From the NCBI RefSeq assembly GCF_000382265.1, contig NZ_KB907979.1, forward strand, positions 124,001-188,000: DNA of 64,000 nt, read 5' to 3'. This DNA is from Yoonia vestfoldensis DSM 16212 (GTDB lineage: Bacteria > Pseudomonadota > Alphaproteobacteria > Rhodobacterales > Rhodobacteraceae). Below, one piece after another: positions 1 through 7,339 of the stretch. The translations under genes and the position numbers were made by a program. The number at the start of each line of letters is the position of its first letter. The stretch's first letter is position 1. The notes under the pieces are model-generated. The model saw only the letters and a list, made by a program, of their open reading frames with translations, was not told the origin of the DNA and did no database searches.

Positions 1-1341
1 TGGCTGGCGGGAAAGCCGGGGCTCGAGCCGCGCCTCATCAAGCGCCTGTCGCGGCCCGAGCCCGCCCAACGGGACGGCGATACAGCCGCCTTCGCGCCGT
101 TCCTTGCGGCTGTCGCGCAGCATGTGCCGGTGATCTGTCTGGTCGCACCGGGCGACGGCGGCGACATTGCCACGACGATGGCCGCGATCACCGCGCAGAC
201 CGGTCTTGCGATCTGGTGCGTCCGGGACAGCGCCACGCCGCTCAGCGATCTCGACATCCTGAAAATCCACCGCTTTGCCCATGTGCAGGGCGCAGGCCTG
301 TTCTGGGCAAAAGCCGCGCAGGATTGCCTTGATCCGGTGCTGGTGCCTGGCGCACAGGTGCAGATCGGGGTCAGGCAAAAGGGGGTCCGCATCACGCCGC
401 CCCATAGCACGCGCATCATCGCGCTGGACCCGCTGACCACGCCACAACCGCAAGCCGCCCAGATCGCACGCAAGACCGAGGCGCTGCAGGATTGGGCGGT
501 CGCCCTCCCCACCCACATGGGTTTCAACGATCTTGTTCTGGAACCGGGGCTGAAAACCGCGCTGCGCGGTTTTGTTGCCGAAATCCGCGCCCATGCCGAT
601 CTGTGGCAGGACGCCGAGGTCGCCCGCGTCTATGCGCAGGAACGCGCCCTGACCGCCCTGCTGCAAGGGCCGCCCGGCACCGGCAAGACCCTGACCGCGC
701 GGGTGCTGGCCGCCGAAGCGGGGATGCCGCTTTACCGTGTCGATGCCGCCAGCCTGACCAGCAAATACATCGGCGAGACCGCCGAGAACATGCGCGCCCT
801 GTTCGATGCGGCCAACGGGTCGGGGGCGATGCTGTTCATCGACGAATTCGACGCGATCGTGGGCAAGCGCACCGAAACCCGCAATGAAATCGCGCGGTCC
901 TACAACCACGACACCGCCTATTTTCTGCAACTGATCGAAACGCGCTTCGACGGTGTGGCGCTTTTTGCCAGCAACCGCCCGATGGACATCGACGAGGCAA
1001 TGCACCGCCGCATCCGCAAGGTGTTCGATTTCCAGCTTCCCGAAGCCGCCGAACGCCGCGCCCTGTGGCAGCTCGCGTTGCAGCCGTTCGGACCATCCAG
1101 TCAGGTGATCGCGTTTTCGCTGCTGCTGGCCGAAAGTTTCGCCTTTACCGGATCGCGGATCAAGGCGGTCGTTCTGAACGCCGTGGCGCTGGCGCCGCAG
1201 GGCGGGCCGCGTGTGACCGTCCCAGGCCTGCGCAGCGCCGCCTTGGCCGAGGCCCGCGCCAACGGCCGCCTGCCCGCACGGCGCGAATTGCAGCAACTCG
1301 AGAGCTTTGGCACAGGTCGCACGCAGGAGGATGGCAGATGA
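1..1341 (+). CDS. AAA+ ATPase of the eCIS cluster (5' end outside window)
   Basis: The reading frame is open from the first base, so the gene starts upstream; 446 codons are visible. The visible part has a divergent N-terminal region and a C-terminal AAA+ module. Walker A (GPPGTGKT) is at codons 223-230 and Walker B (LFIDEFDA) is around codons 278-285, followed by a sensor-like SNRP and an arginine-rich RRIRK stretch. AAA+ ATPases of this kind (Afp15/Pvc15-like) occur in almost every extracellular contractile injection system, where they are thought to act in assembly or sheath handling in the cytoplasm. The next gene starts inside the stop codon (ATGA), so translation is probably coupled to the hub gene. 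Its place before the hub gene differs from the Afp order, where the ATPase follows the tape measure. A GTG at 124 is a possible internal start, but the frame upstream looks coding. Confidence 0.85.
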   Translation, partial: WLAGKPGLEPRLIKRLSRPEPAQRDGDTAAFAPFLAAVAQHVPVICLVAPGDGGDIATTMAAITAQTGLAIWCVRDSATPLSDLDILKIHRFAHVQGAGLFWAKAAQDCLDPVLVPGAQVQIGVRQKGVRITPPHSTRIIALDPLTTPQPQAAQIARKTEALQDWAVALPTHMGFNDLVLEPGLKTALRGFVAEIRAHADLWQDAEVARVYAQERALTALLQGPPGTGKTLTARVLAAEAGMPLYRVDAASLTSKYIGETAENMRALFDAANGSGAMLFIDEFDAIVGKRTETRNEIARSYNHDTAYFLQLIETRFDGVALFASNRPMDIDEAMHRRIRKVFDFQLPEAAERRALWQLALQPFGPSSQVIAFSLLLAESFAFTGSRIKAVVLNAVALAPQGGPRVTVPGLRSAALAEARANGRLPARRELQQLESFGTGRTQEDGR

Positions 1342-2036
1342 GCCTGTCGGAACCCCCCGGAAAAACCGTCCAAGGCGCGCTGATCCAGCTTTTTCCCGGT
1401 GCGGGGATCACCGGCATCGCCAATGCCATCCCCAATATCGTGCAATTCGACATCAACCCGACCGAGCTGACCCGCAGTTTCACGCCATGGAAGGTCGATA
1501 CCGAAAACGACGTGCCCGCCCCCGGCGCCGGTGTGCAGCCGATCACGGTGCCGCAGTCGTTTACCGGGTTCAAGATCGTGCTTGACCCCTATGCCGCCAA
1601 AAATTCCGCGATCCCAATCAATTTCCTGAGCGTCGAGGCGCGCCTGTCCGCCCTGCGCAAGATGATCGAACCGTCCAAAGGGCTTTTGGGCGATCTGGTG
1701 GCCTCGGTGTCGGATCTTTTGAATATCGAACAGGATTATACCCCGCCCGAGATTGCGCCGGTGATCCTGTGGCTGGGCGCGCGGATCATTCTGCCGGTGC
1801 AGATCGAAAGTTTCTCGATCACCGAACACCAGCACGACCAGCTTTACTATCCGGTGCGCGCCACCGTCACGCTGTCGATGAAAGTGATGACCCCCGACCA
1901 GTTCCGCTGTGCCAATTCCCCTGCCGCCGAAATCGCCATTGCCGCCTATGAATATACCCGCGTCCAGCAAGACCTGAGCGCGCTTGTTTCCGCCGCCGAC
2001 ATCTCGCCGCTATGGCGGCTTGTCGCCCCGATCTAG
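1338..2036 (+). CDS. CIS tube/hub protein (Afp7-type, without LysM)
   Basis: This 232-residue protein has the hallmark of the contractile injection system tube family (PF19266-type): an N-terminal stretch reading VQFDINPTELTRSF, in which the IVQFDINPTEL core is typical. It is then beta-rich. In Afp and PVC particles the matching protein (Afp7/Pvc7) joins the inner tube to the spike and carries a C-terminal LysM domain. Here the LysM-like part is a separate gene just downstream. The start at 1338 is chosen because it follows AGGAGG at about 1325-1330 and overlaps the upstream stop as ATGA. An in-frame extension upstream would run through the ATPase gene and is unlikely. Confidence 0.8.
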   Translation: MSLSEPPGKTVQGALIQLFPGAGITGIANAIPNIVQFDINPTELTRSFTPWKVDTENDVPAPGAGVQPITVPQSFTGFKIVLDPYAAKNSAIPINFLSVEARLSALRKMIEPSKGLLGDLVASVSDLLNIEQDYTPPEIAPVILWLGARIILPVQIESFSITEHQHDQLYYPVRATVTLSMKVMTPDQFRCANSPAAEIAIAAYEYTRVQQDLSALVSAADISPLWRLVAPI

Positions 2037-2046
2037 GACCTGACCC

Positions 2047-2331
2047 ATGGCCACCTTCGCCAAGACGAGCCGTTACGCCCGCTACGCCGAAATTTACCAG
2101 ACGCAGGACAGGCGCGGCGAAACCGTGCTGGCGGTCCTGCCGCCGCAGATTCCGCTGCGCCGCAACCGCGGCACGCATCTTTCCAAGGAAGGGCAGCGGC
2201 TTGACCATCTGGCGTGGCATTACCTCAAGGACCCCGAGGCGTTCTGGCTGCTGACCGCGCATAACGCGCGCATCCTGCCCGATGCCGTGCTGTTCCAATA
2301 CCGCATCCGTATCCCTCTGGACGAAAGCTGA
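2047..2331 (+). CDS. Small LysM-like baseplate/hub protein
   Basis: A 94-residue protein whose C-terminal half (GQRLDHLAWHYLKDPEAFWL, then a break and IRIP) fits the LysM-like pattern of phage tail and eCIS hub proteins: a predicted helix, an FWLLTAHN-type segment and a final RIRIP strand. In Afp7-type proteins this domain is fused to the hub; in T4 phage gp53 is a separate LysM-like wedge protein. Here it sits between the hub gene (ten-base gap) and the gpD-like spike gene (two-base gap), so it most likely docks the hub to the baseplate. The LysM call rests on pattern and position; no glycan-binding activity is implied. Confidence 0.65.
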   Translation: MATFAKTSRYARYAEIYQTQDRRGETVLAVLPPQIPLRRNRGTHLSKEGQRLDHLAWHYLKDPEAFWLLTAHNARILPDAVLFQYRIRIPLDES

Positions 2332-2333
2332 TC

Positions 2334-3566
2334 ATGCTGAGCACCATCAAGATCGTCAGCGGCGCGGAAGGCACCCCTTGGACGGATGCCCAGCGCGCCT
2401 GCGTGATGGAGGTGCGCAGCGAACACAAGCTCAATGACCTGACGAGTTTCAGCATCCTGATGCATGATATCCCCGACCGGCGCAGCGACACCGACCGCCG
2501 CCTGCTGGATGTCGGTCGCAAGGTCGCGGTGCTGGTCCGCCCCGACCGCGACGACGACTGGACCGTGTTGTTTCAAGGCAAGGTCACGGAAATCGAAACC
2601 CATGAAACCCAAGGCGGGATCGGGTCCACGATCCTGTACAAAGGTGTCGATATCCGCGCCGTCATGGCGGGCCGCAGTTTCACCGGGTCATGGTCGGGCC
2701 ATGTCAGCGATGTGATGACGCAGCTGATCCGGCTCGACTTTCCCGATTGCGAGGTCGATGCGCCCGAGAACAACACGCTGGACGCCGACGAAAATCCTCT
2801 GGCGCAGAACGGCAACAACCTTGATTTCCTGCGCGATCAGGCGGTGGCGGTCGGGTTCAATTTCTGGGTCAGCTACGCCACCGTCGCCGAGGATGCCTTT
2901 GGCGGCGCGCTTGATGCGCTGGACCCGCGCCCGCCCAACGTGACGATCACCCCTACGGTCCATTGGGGGCAATCCCCCTATCTTGTTGCCAAGATCGGCG
3001 GGCCGGCGTTGGGTGCCGGACCGCCGCCCCTGCCCTTGCCGGGCGGCGACGCGACAGCGGGGCCGATCACCTTCAAGGTCCATGTCACCGGTCGCGCCTG
3101 CCCAAATGTGATGAAATTTGAGGTGATGAGCGACGGCCAAGAGGTTGCCGTGATGGAAACCGCACAGCCCAATACCGGCCTTGGCGGGCAGATCCCCGAC
3201 ACAGGGGCCAACCCCTTTGCCGAAGCGGGCGATCCTGACGCACCTGTCGTGTTCTTCGTACCGCGCGTGGTGCGGGCCACCCCCGAGGATGAGGCCGTCA
3301 ACCTTGCGCTTGAAACCGCACGCGGGTTCGACAGGCGGGTCAAGCTGTCCACGACGCTGCGCCGGATCAGGACCATCTGCCGCCCGCACGACCTTGCGGT
3401 GCTGGAAGGCGTCGCACCCGCGCTGGCCGAGATCCAGTTCCGCATCAGCGAAGCCGTGCATGTCATCCGCATCGACGACCATTTCATGGACCTTGTTCTG
3501 GAAAGCGACGGCGATCTGCCCGCCGCCGACACCACCGAAACCCTGCTGGAAGGAGCGCCGGCATGA
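2334..3566 (+). CDS. Spike/hub protein, phage late control gpD-like (Afp8 N-half)
   Basis: This 410-residue protein resembles phage late control gene D proteins, which form the gp27-like cylinder of the central spike. The DLTSFSILMHD region and the LFQGKVTEIETH segment with a following GVDIRAV are typical of the first beta barrel, and ENPLAQNGNNLDFLRDQAVAVGF matches the conserved segment where a helix carries the second barrel. A proline- and glycine-rich linker (PALGAGPPPLPLPGGD) lies near residues 224-241. In Afp8/Pvc8 and VgrG this part is fused to an OB-fold spike; here the stop overlaps the start of that second part as ATGA, so the spike is made of two polypeptides. Confidence 0.8.
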   Translation: MLSTIKIVSGAEGTPWTDAQRACVMEVRSEHKLNDLTSFSILMHDIPDRRSDTDRRLLDVGRKVAVLVRPDRDDDWTVLFQGKVTEIETHETQGGIGSTILYKGVDIRAVMAGRSFTGSWSGHVSDVMTQLIRLDFPDCEVDAPENNTLDADENPLAQNGNNLDFLRDQAVAVGFNFWVSYATVAEDAFGGALDALDPRPPNVTITPTVHWGQSPYLVAKIGGPALGAGPPPLPLPGGDATAGPITFKVHVTGRACPNVMKFEVMSDGQEVAVMETAQPNTGLGGQIPDTGANPFAEAGDPDAPVVFFVPRVVRATPEDEAVNLALETARGFDRRVKLSTTLRRIRTICRPHDLAVLEGVAPALAEIQFRISEAVHVIRIDDHFMDLVLESDGDLPAADTTETLLEGAPA

Positions 3567-4111
3567 CCAATATCCCCCGCCGCGGCCCCACGATCGACGA
3601 AATGGTGCGCCCCAGCACAGGCCAGCTTTACGGCAAGTACCGCGGCGACGTCACCGACAACGACGACCCCAAGAAACGCGGACGTCTGCGCATCAAGGTC
3701 GACGGGCTGACCGATGCCGAGGGCAATTGGGCCGAAGCCTGCGTGCCCTATGCGGGCGACGGAATCGGCTTTTTCGCGATGCCTCCCGCAGGCACAGGCG
3801 TCTGGGTGGAATTCCTGTCGGGGCGGATCGACCGGATGGTCTATTGCGGGTTCTTCTGGCGCGAGGGCGAATTGAACGCGCAGGATTATGACGTGGGGCG
3901 CGTGCATTTCGAGACGCAGTCCTTACGCATCAACATCAAGGACGCCGAGGATCTTGTTGAAATCACGATCAAGAACGGCGGGTCCATCACCATCAAGGGC
4001 GGCGAGATCACGCTGCGCGGTGACAGCATCACGCATGATGCGGCGGGCAGCAAGGTAGTGCTGGACGGCACGGCTTTTGATGTCAAGAACGCCGCATTGA
4101 AGGTGGTCTAG
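3563..4111 (+). CDS. Spike protein with gp5/gpV OB fold (Afp8 C-half)
   Basis: A 182-residue protein. Residues about 20-110 (GQLYGKYRGDVTDNDDPKKRGRLRI and on, shown here only in part) form the gp5/VgrG-type OB fold: GxVxDxxDPxxxGRLRVKV, then a PYAG and a PPAGTGVWVEF motif. The C-terminal part, about residues 120-182, has short repeated strands (INIKDAEDLVEITIKNGGSI, ITLRGDSI) of the kind that build the triple-stranded beta-helical needle. It should sit on top of the gpD-like cylinder encoded immediately upstream (ATGA overlap) and be tipped by a separate protein. Trimerisation is inferred from the family. Confidence 0.82.
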   Translation: MTNIPRRGPTIDEMVRPSTGQLYGKYRGDVTDNDDPKKRGRLRIKVDGLTDAEGNWAEACVPYAGDGIGFFAMPPAGTGVWVEFLSGRIDRMVYCGFFWREGELNAQDYDVGRVHFETQSLRINIKDAEDLVEITIKNGGSITIKGGEITLRGDSITHDAAGSKVVLDGTAFDVKNAALKVV

Positions 4112-4114
4112 GTC

Positions 4115-4435
4115 ATGTCCAATGCCACGCTGACCAATGCCACCGACATCAGCGACAGCGCACAAGGCCGCGCGGCCAGTTTCGTGCCGACGAACCTGCG
4201 CGTCACTTCGGGCAACCTGCCGTTGTCGGTGCAGACCGACGTGCCGCTTTTTCCGGGCTCCTCGCCTGTGATGACGGTGACGGGCACATGGACGATGACC
4301 GGCACGCGGGTCACGGCGGGCGGGATCGGTGTCGTCAACGCAGGCTCGATCGGGGTCGGCTATACGGCCGTGCCAGGATCATCGGGGCCATTGCAGATCA
4401 ATCCGGGGAACAGCCATGTCACTGTCAAGGTCTGA
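4115..4435 (+). CDS. Small protein in the spike-tip (PAAR) position, unknown
   Basis: A 106-residue protein rich in glycine, threonine and valine, without cysteine and without the Pro-Ala-Ala-Arg signature. It lies between the spike and gp25-like genes, about where other eCIS clusters encode the PAAR tip (Afp10). The sequence has repeating beta-turn-like units (TVTGTWTMTGTRVTAGGIGV, NAGSIGVGYT), which would suit a compact beta tip, but I do not recognise the family with certainty. Its 3' end overlaps the next start by 20 bases, so it is part of the same operon. Function is inferred from position only. Confidence 0.5.
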   Translation: MSNATLTNATDISDSAQGRAASFVPTNLRVTSGNLPLSVQTDVPLFPGSSPVMTVTGTWTMTGTRVTAGGIGVVNAGSIGVGYTAVPGSSGPLQINPGNSHVTVKV

Positions 4436-4808
4436 CCATTTCGACGCGCTGGCCTATCCGCTGCGGTTCGACAGCGACCGTGGCCGCTATGCCAAATCCG
4501 AAACCTACGAGGATTATGTGCGCGGCCTTGTCCTGCAGGTGCTGATGACCGCCCAGGGCCAGAGGATCAACCGGCCCGACTTTGGCACGCCCCTGTCGCA
4601 ATTGCTGTTCGCCCCGCTCAACGATGAACTGACATCGCTGGTCGAGGCGCAGGTGTCGCGCGCGCTGGCGAAATGGCTCGACAAGGTGATCGGGGTGGAT
4701 TCCGTGACGACACGGCAGGTCGCGCTGACGCGGCTGGAGGTAACGGTCGTCTATACGATCCTTGCCACCGGCGCGCAGGTCAAGACGCTGGCCGAGGTGG
4801 GGCCATGA
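4416..4808 (+). CDS. Baseplate wedge protein, GPW/gp25 family (Afp9-like)
   Basis: A 130-residue protein with the gp25 pattern: ETYEDYVRGLVLQVLMTAQG, then RINRPDFGTPLSQLLFAPLN, then a helix and a C-terminal sheet. The RxxRPxFG(T/S)xLxxLxFxP pattern is diagnostic for T4 gp25, P2 gpW-like wedge and T6SS TssE proteins. It forms the inner ring of the baseplate that triggers sheath contraction. The ATG at 4416 is preferred over upstream in-frame codons because of the GGGGAA about five bases before it and because the family normally starts shortly before the DYxRG segment. It overlaps the preceding gene by 20 bases and the following gene by ATGA. Confidence 0.9.
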   Translation: MSLSRSDHFDALAYPLRFDSDRGRYAKSETYEDYVRGLVLQVLMTAQGQRINRPDFGTPLSQLLFAPLNDELTSLVEAQVSRALAKWLDKVIGVDSVTTRQVALTRLEVTVVYTILATGAQVKTLAEVGP

Positions 4809-7339
4809 TGTCCGGTGGGCGCGGCATCCTTCTGGCCGAGCAGGACCCCGACCTGCAAACCGGCATCGACTTTGTCGCGGTGAATGAGGCCGATCATGCG
4901 CAGGTCTTTGTCTATTTCGTGCTGGACCCGACAGGACTTGACGCGGCGCTGCCCGCTGCCGACATCGGCATCCGCTGCGTCGGCGTGCAGACCCGCGCGG
5001 AAGGTCTGGTGCTCGCGCAGGATTTCGCTGCCCATACCGACAGCCAGGGCCGCACGCGCGAGGTGCTGGCCATCACCTTTGACAGCGGCGCAAGCTTCGA
5101 GGAGCAAGAACTGACGCTGACCGATCTCGCCGGGCAACGGCTTGACCCGTTCAGCCGGACGGCGCGGTTTTCGTTCAAGCAAAGCTGCCCCACCGTGTTC
5201 GACTGCGCCTGTTACGGCGAAGCCGAACCGCGCGATCTGGTGGATTTTCCGGTCGATTACCTCGCCCGCGACTTCGGCACCTTCAATCAGGTGTTCAGCG
5301 CCTTTTCAATGCTGCGCTATCCGCGCTGGGACATGGACATGCCCGCCGATCAGGCGGTGATGCTCAAAGAGGTGATCGCGGCCCTTGGCGATGAATTCGC
5401 CTATATTCAGGACCGCTACGCGCTTGAAACGCAATTCGACCACTTGCAGGACCGCCGGTCGTTCGAACAACTGACGCGCATTCTGGGCTATCGGCTGGCC
5501 CCCGAACGCCCGGCCACGGGCCTTGTCGTGCTGCGCCATTACGACGGCGACCGCCAGCCGCCCGCCATTGCGGCAGAGGATTTCGCCATCGCCGATGTGA
5601 CCGATTGGGATGTGCCGGTAACGGCAGGCACCCGACTGTACGGCTATGGCGATGCGGGGGCCGTGATCACGTTCGAGATCGGTGACAACCTTGATGCGAT
5701 CAACGCGGCGCGGACGTGGCTGACCAATGCCCATTGGACCGACATTCCCGCCCATGTTCCCGACCCGACCTGCGCCTTTGCCCGCAAGGGCGCGCGCAGC
5801 CTGTCGGTGCGCGGGCGCGGGCTGGTGCATCCGGGGATCGGCGCGGGGTCGCAGGTGGTGATCGAAACCCGCCCCATATCGCAATCCGACCCGCTGCGCC
5901 GGTTCCTTGTGACGCTGGATCAGGACCCTGTCGCGGAAACGGATGCCTTGCTCGGCGTGGCCACCACCCGCCTGCACTGGCGCGCCGCCGATGCGCTGGC
6001 CTTCGATCTGGCGCTGAGAGAGTGCTATGTCAGCGCCAATCTGGTGCCGGTCATGTCGGGGCAGACATGGTGCGAAAGGTTCTCGATCGGGGCGCTTTCC
6101 GAAGACATACCGACCGCAATCGAGCGGGAAGGCCCCAAACCGCTGAATGATGCGGGGCGCCCCGTTCTGTACCGTTTTCCGCTGACGATGACCGTGGCCG
6201 ACGGGCTGGCATGGTCGTTGGCGGATACGGCGACTGCCTGGGACCCCGTCCATCAGCCGCATGTGTCGCTGGCGCGGATCGCGATGGACGGCACAGCGCT
6301 GGCGCCGTGGTCCGTCGTGACCGATATGCTGACGCAGACCCCGACCGACGAGGCCGCGACGGTGGAGCCTGGCCACTGGGGGCCCATCCTGTCCTATGTG
6401 GAAAACGGCACCCGCAAGACGCACCGCGATTATATCGGTGATCCGGGCTTTTGTCTGCGTTTCGGCACCGGGGCTTTCGGTATCCTGCCCGCGCGCGGCA
6501 GCCTGTTCGAGGTGCGCTACCGTACGGCATGGGCCAGTGCCGCGAACCTGCCCGCGAACCGGCTTTTTCTGGCAGCCCATGTCGATGAGACGTCGGCCAG
6601 CGCCGCGCGCTGTCTGGATGCGCCCGTCATGCCCGCGCAGATCATGTCCTGCTGGAACCCGTTTCGGTTTGCGGACGCCCGCCCTGCCGAGAACATCGCC
6701 CTGGCCAAGCTGACGGTGCCACATTTCCATAAGGCGCAGAAACTGCGCGCGGTGCGCAACGCCGATTTTCAAGAGCTGATCAGCGCGCGCGACGACATCG
6801 ACGCAACCATTGCAACCGCACATTGGACGGGTTGCTGGGCTGCGAATTTCATCGCCGTCGATCCGCGCGACCATATCGGATTGTCGCCCCCACTGCGCGC
6901 CGAGGTGCAATCCTTCATCGAGGAAATCCGTCTTGTGGGCCGGCCCGCCTATCTGACCGACGCGGCCTTGCGGCCCATCGACCTGCGCATCGCGATCTGC
7001 CACGACCCGCGTGTACCCTTTGGCCATATCGTCGAGGCGCTGATCGCGGATCTTGCGGGCGATAGCCCCGATGCGCTGTTCCATCCCAACAACCTCAGCT
7101 TTGGAAGCGCCCTGTTCCGCGCCGATCTGGAAAGCCGCATCGCCGCGCAGCCCGGCGTGACCGCGATCCGCGCGATCCGGTACCGTTGGCGCGGAGAGGC
7201 CGATTTCACTCCCTTCACCCAAACCGCGCTTTTGTCCGCCGCTGACCAGATCCCGATCCTGCGGCATGACGCGACCCGCCCCGACCTTGGCCGGATCGAG
7301 GTGTTCGACACCGCCATCCCCGCGGAGGCCGCGTCATGA
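4805..7339 (+). CDS. Large baseplate wedge protein (Afp11/gp6-like, first copy)
   Basis: An 844-residue protein of the putative baseplate assembly family related to phage baseplate J and T4 gp6. Recognisable parts are DFPVDYLARDFGTFNQVFSAF (about residues 147-167), the DMPADQAVMLKEVIAALGDEFAYIQDRYALE helix region (about 180-210) and the SFEQLTRILGYRL helix. The C-terminal part (RAEVQSFIEEIRLVG through QPGVTAIRAIRYRW) resembles the strand-helix unit with which gp6/J proteins dimerise. The start at 4805 overlaps the stop of the gp25 gene. A second, related protein follows directly, so the wedge may be a heterodimer, as in Afp11-Afp12 and T4 gp6-gp7. Confidence 0.78.
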   Translation: MMSGGRGILLAEQDPDLQTGIDFVAVNEADHAQVFVYFVLDPTGLDAALPAADIGIRCVGVQTRAEGLVLAQDFAAHTDSQGRTREVLAITFDSGASFEEQELTLTDLAGQRLDPFSRTARFSFKQSCPTVFDCACYGEAEPRDLVDFPVDYLARDFGTFNQVFSAFSMLRYPRWDMDMPADQAVMLKEVIAALGDEFAYIQDRYALETQFDHLQDRRSFEQLTRILGYRLAPERPATGLVVLRHYDGDRQPPAIAAEDFAIADVTDWDVPVTAGTRLYGYGDAGAVITFEIGDNLDAINAARTWLTNAHWTDIPAHVPDPTCAFARKGARSLSVRGRGLVHPGIGAGSQVVIETRPISQSDPLRRFLVTLDQDPVAETDALLGVATTRLHWRAADALAFDLALRECYVSANLVPVMSGQTWCERFSIGALSEDIPTAIEREGPKPLNDAGRPVLYRFPLTMTVADGLAWSLADTATAWDPVHQPHVSLARIAMDGTALAPWSVVTDMLTQTPTDEAATVEPGHWGPILSYVENGTRKTHRDYIGDPGFCLRFGTGAFGILPARGSLFEVRYRTAWASAANLPANRLFLAAHVDETSASAARCLDAPVMPAQIMSCWNPFRFADARPAENIALAKLTVPHFHKAQKLRAVRNADFQELISARDDIDATIATAHWTGCWAANFIAVDPRDHIGLSPPLRAEVQSFIEEIRLVGRPAYLTDAALRPIDLRIAICHDPRVPFGHIVEALIADLAGDSPDALFHPNNLSFGSALFRADLESRIAAQPGVTAIRAIRYRWRGEADFTPFTQTALLSAADQIPILRHDATRPDLGRIEVFDTAIPAEAAS

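Noticed and set aside
5306-7267. Long open frames on the - strand opposite the eCIS genes (for example 5306-7267, 7744-9474, 15628-17469 and 18800-20425).
   Set aside because: They are antisense to genes with clear family motifs, have Arg/His-rich composition typical of GC-rich shadow frames, and show no domain I can recognise.
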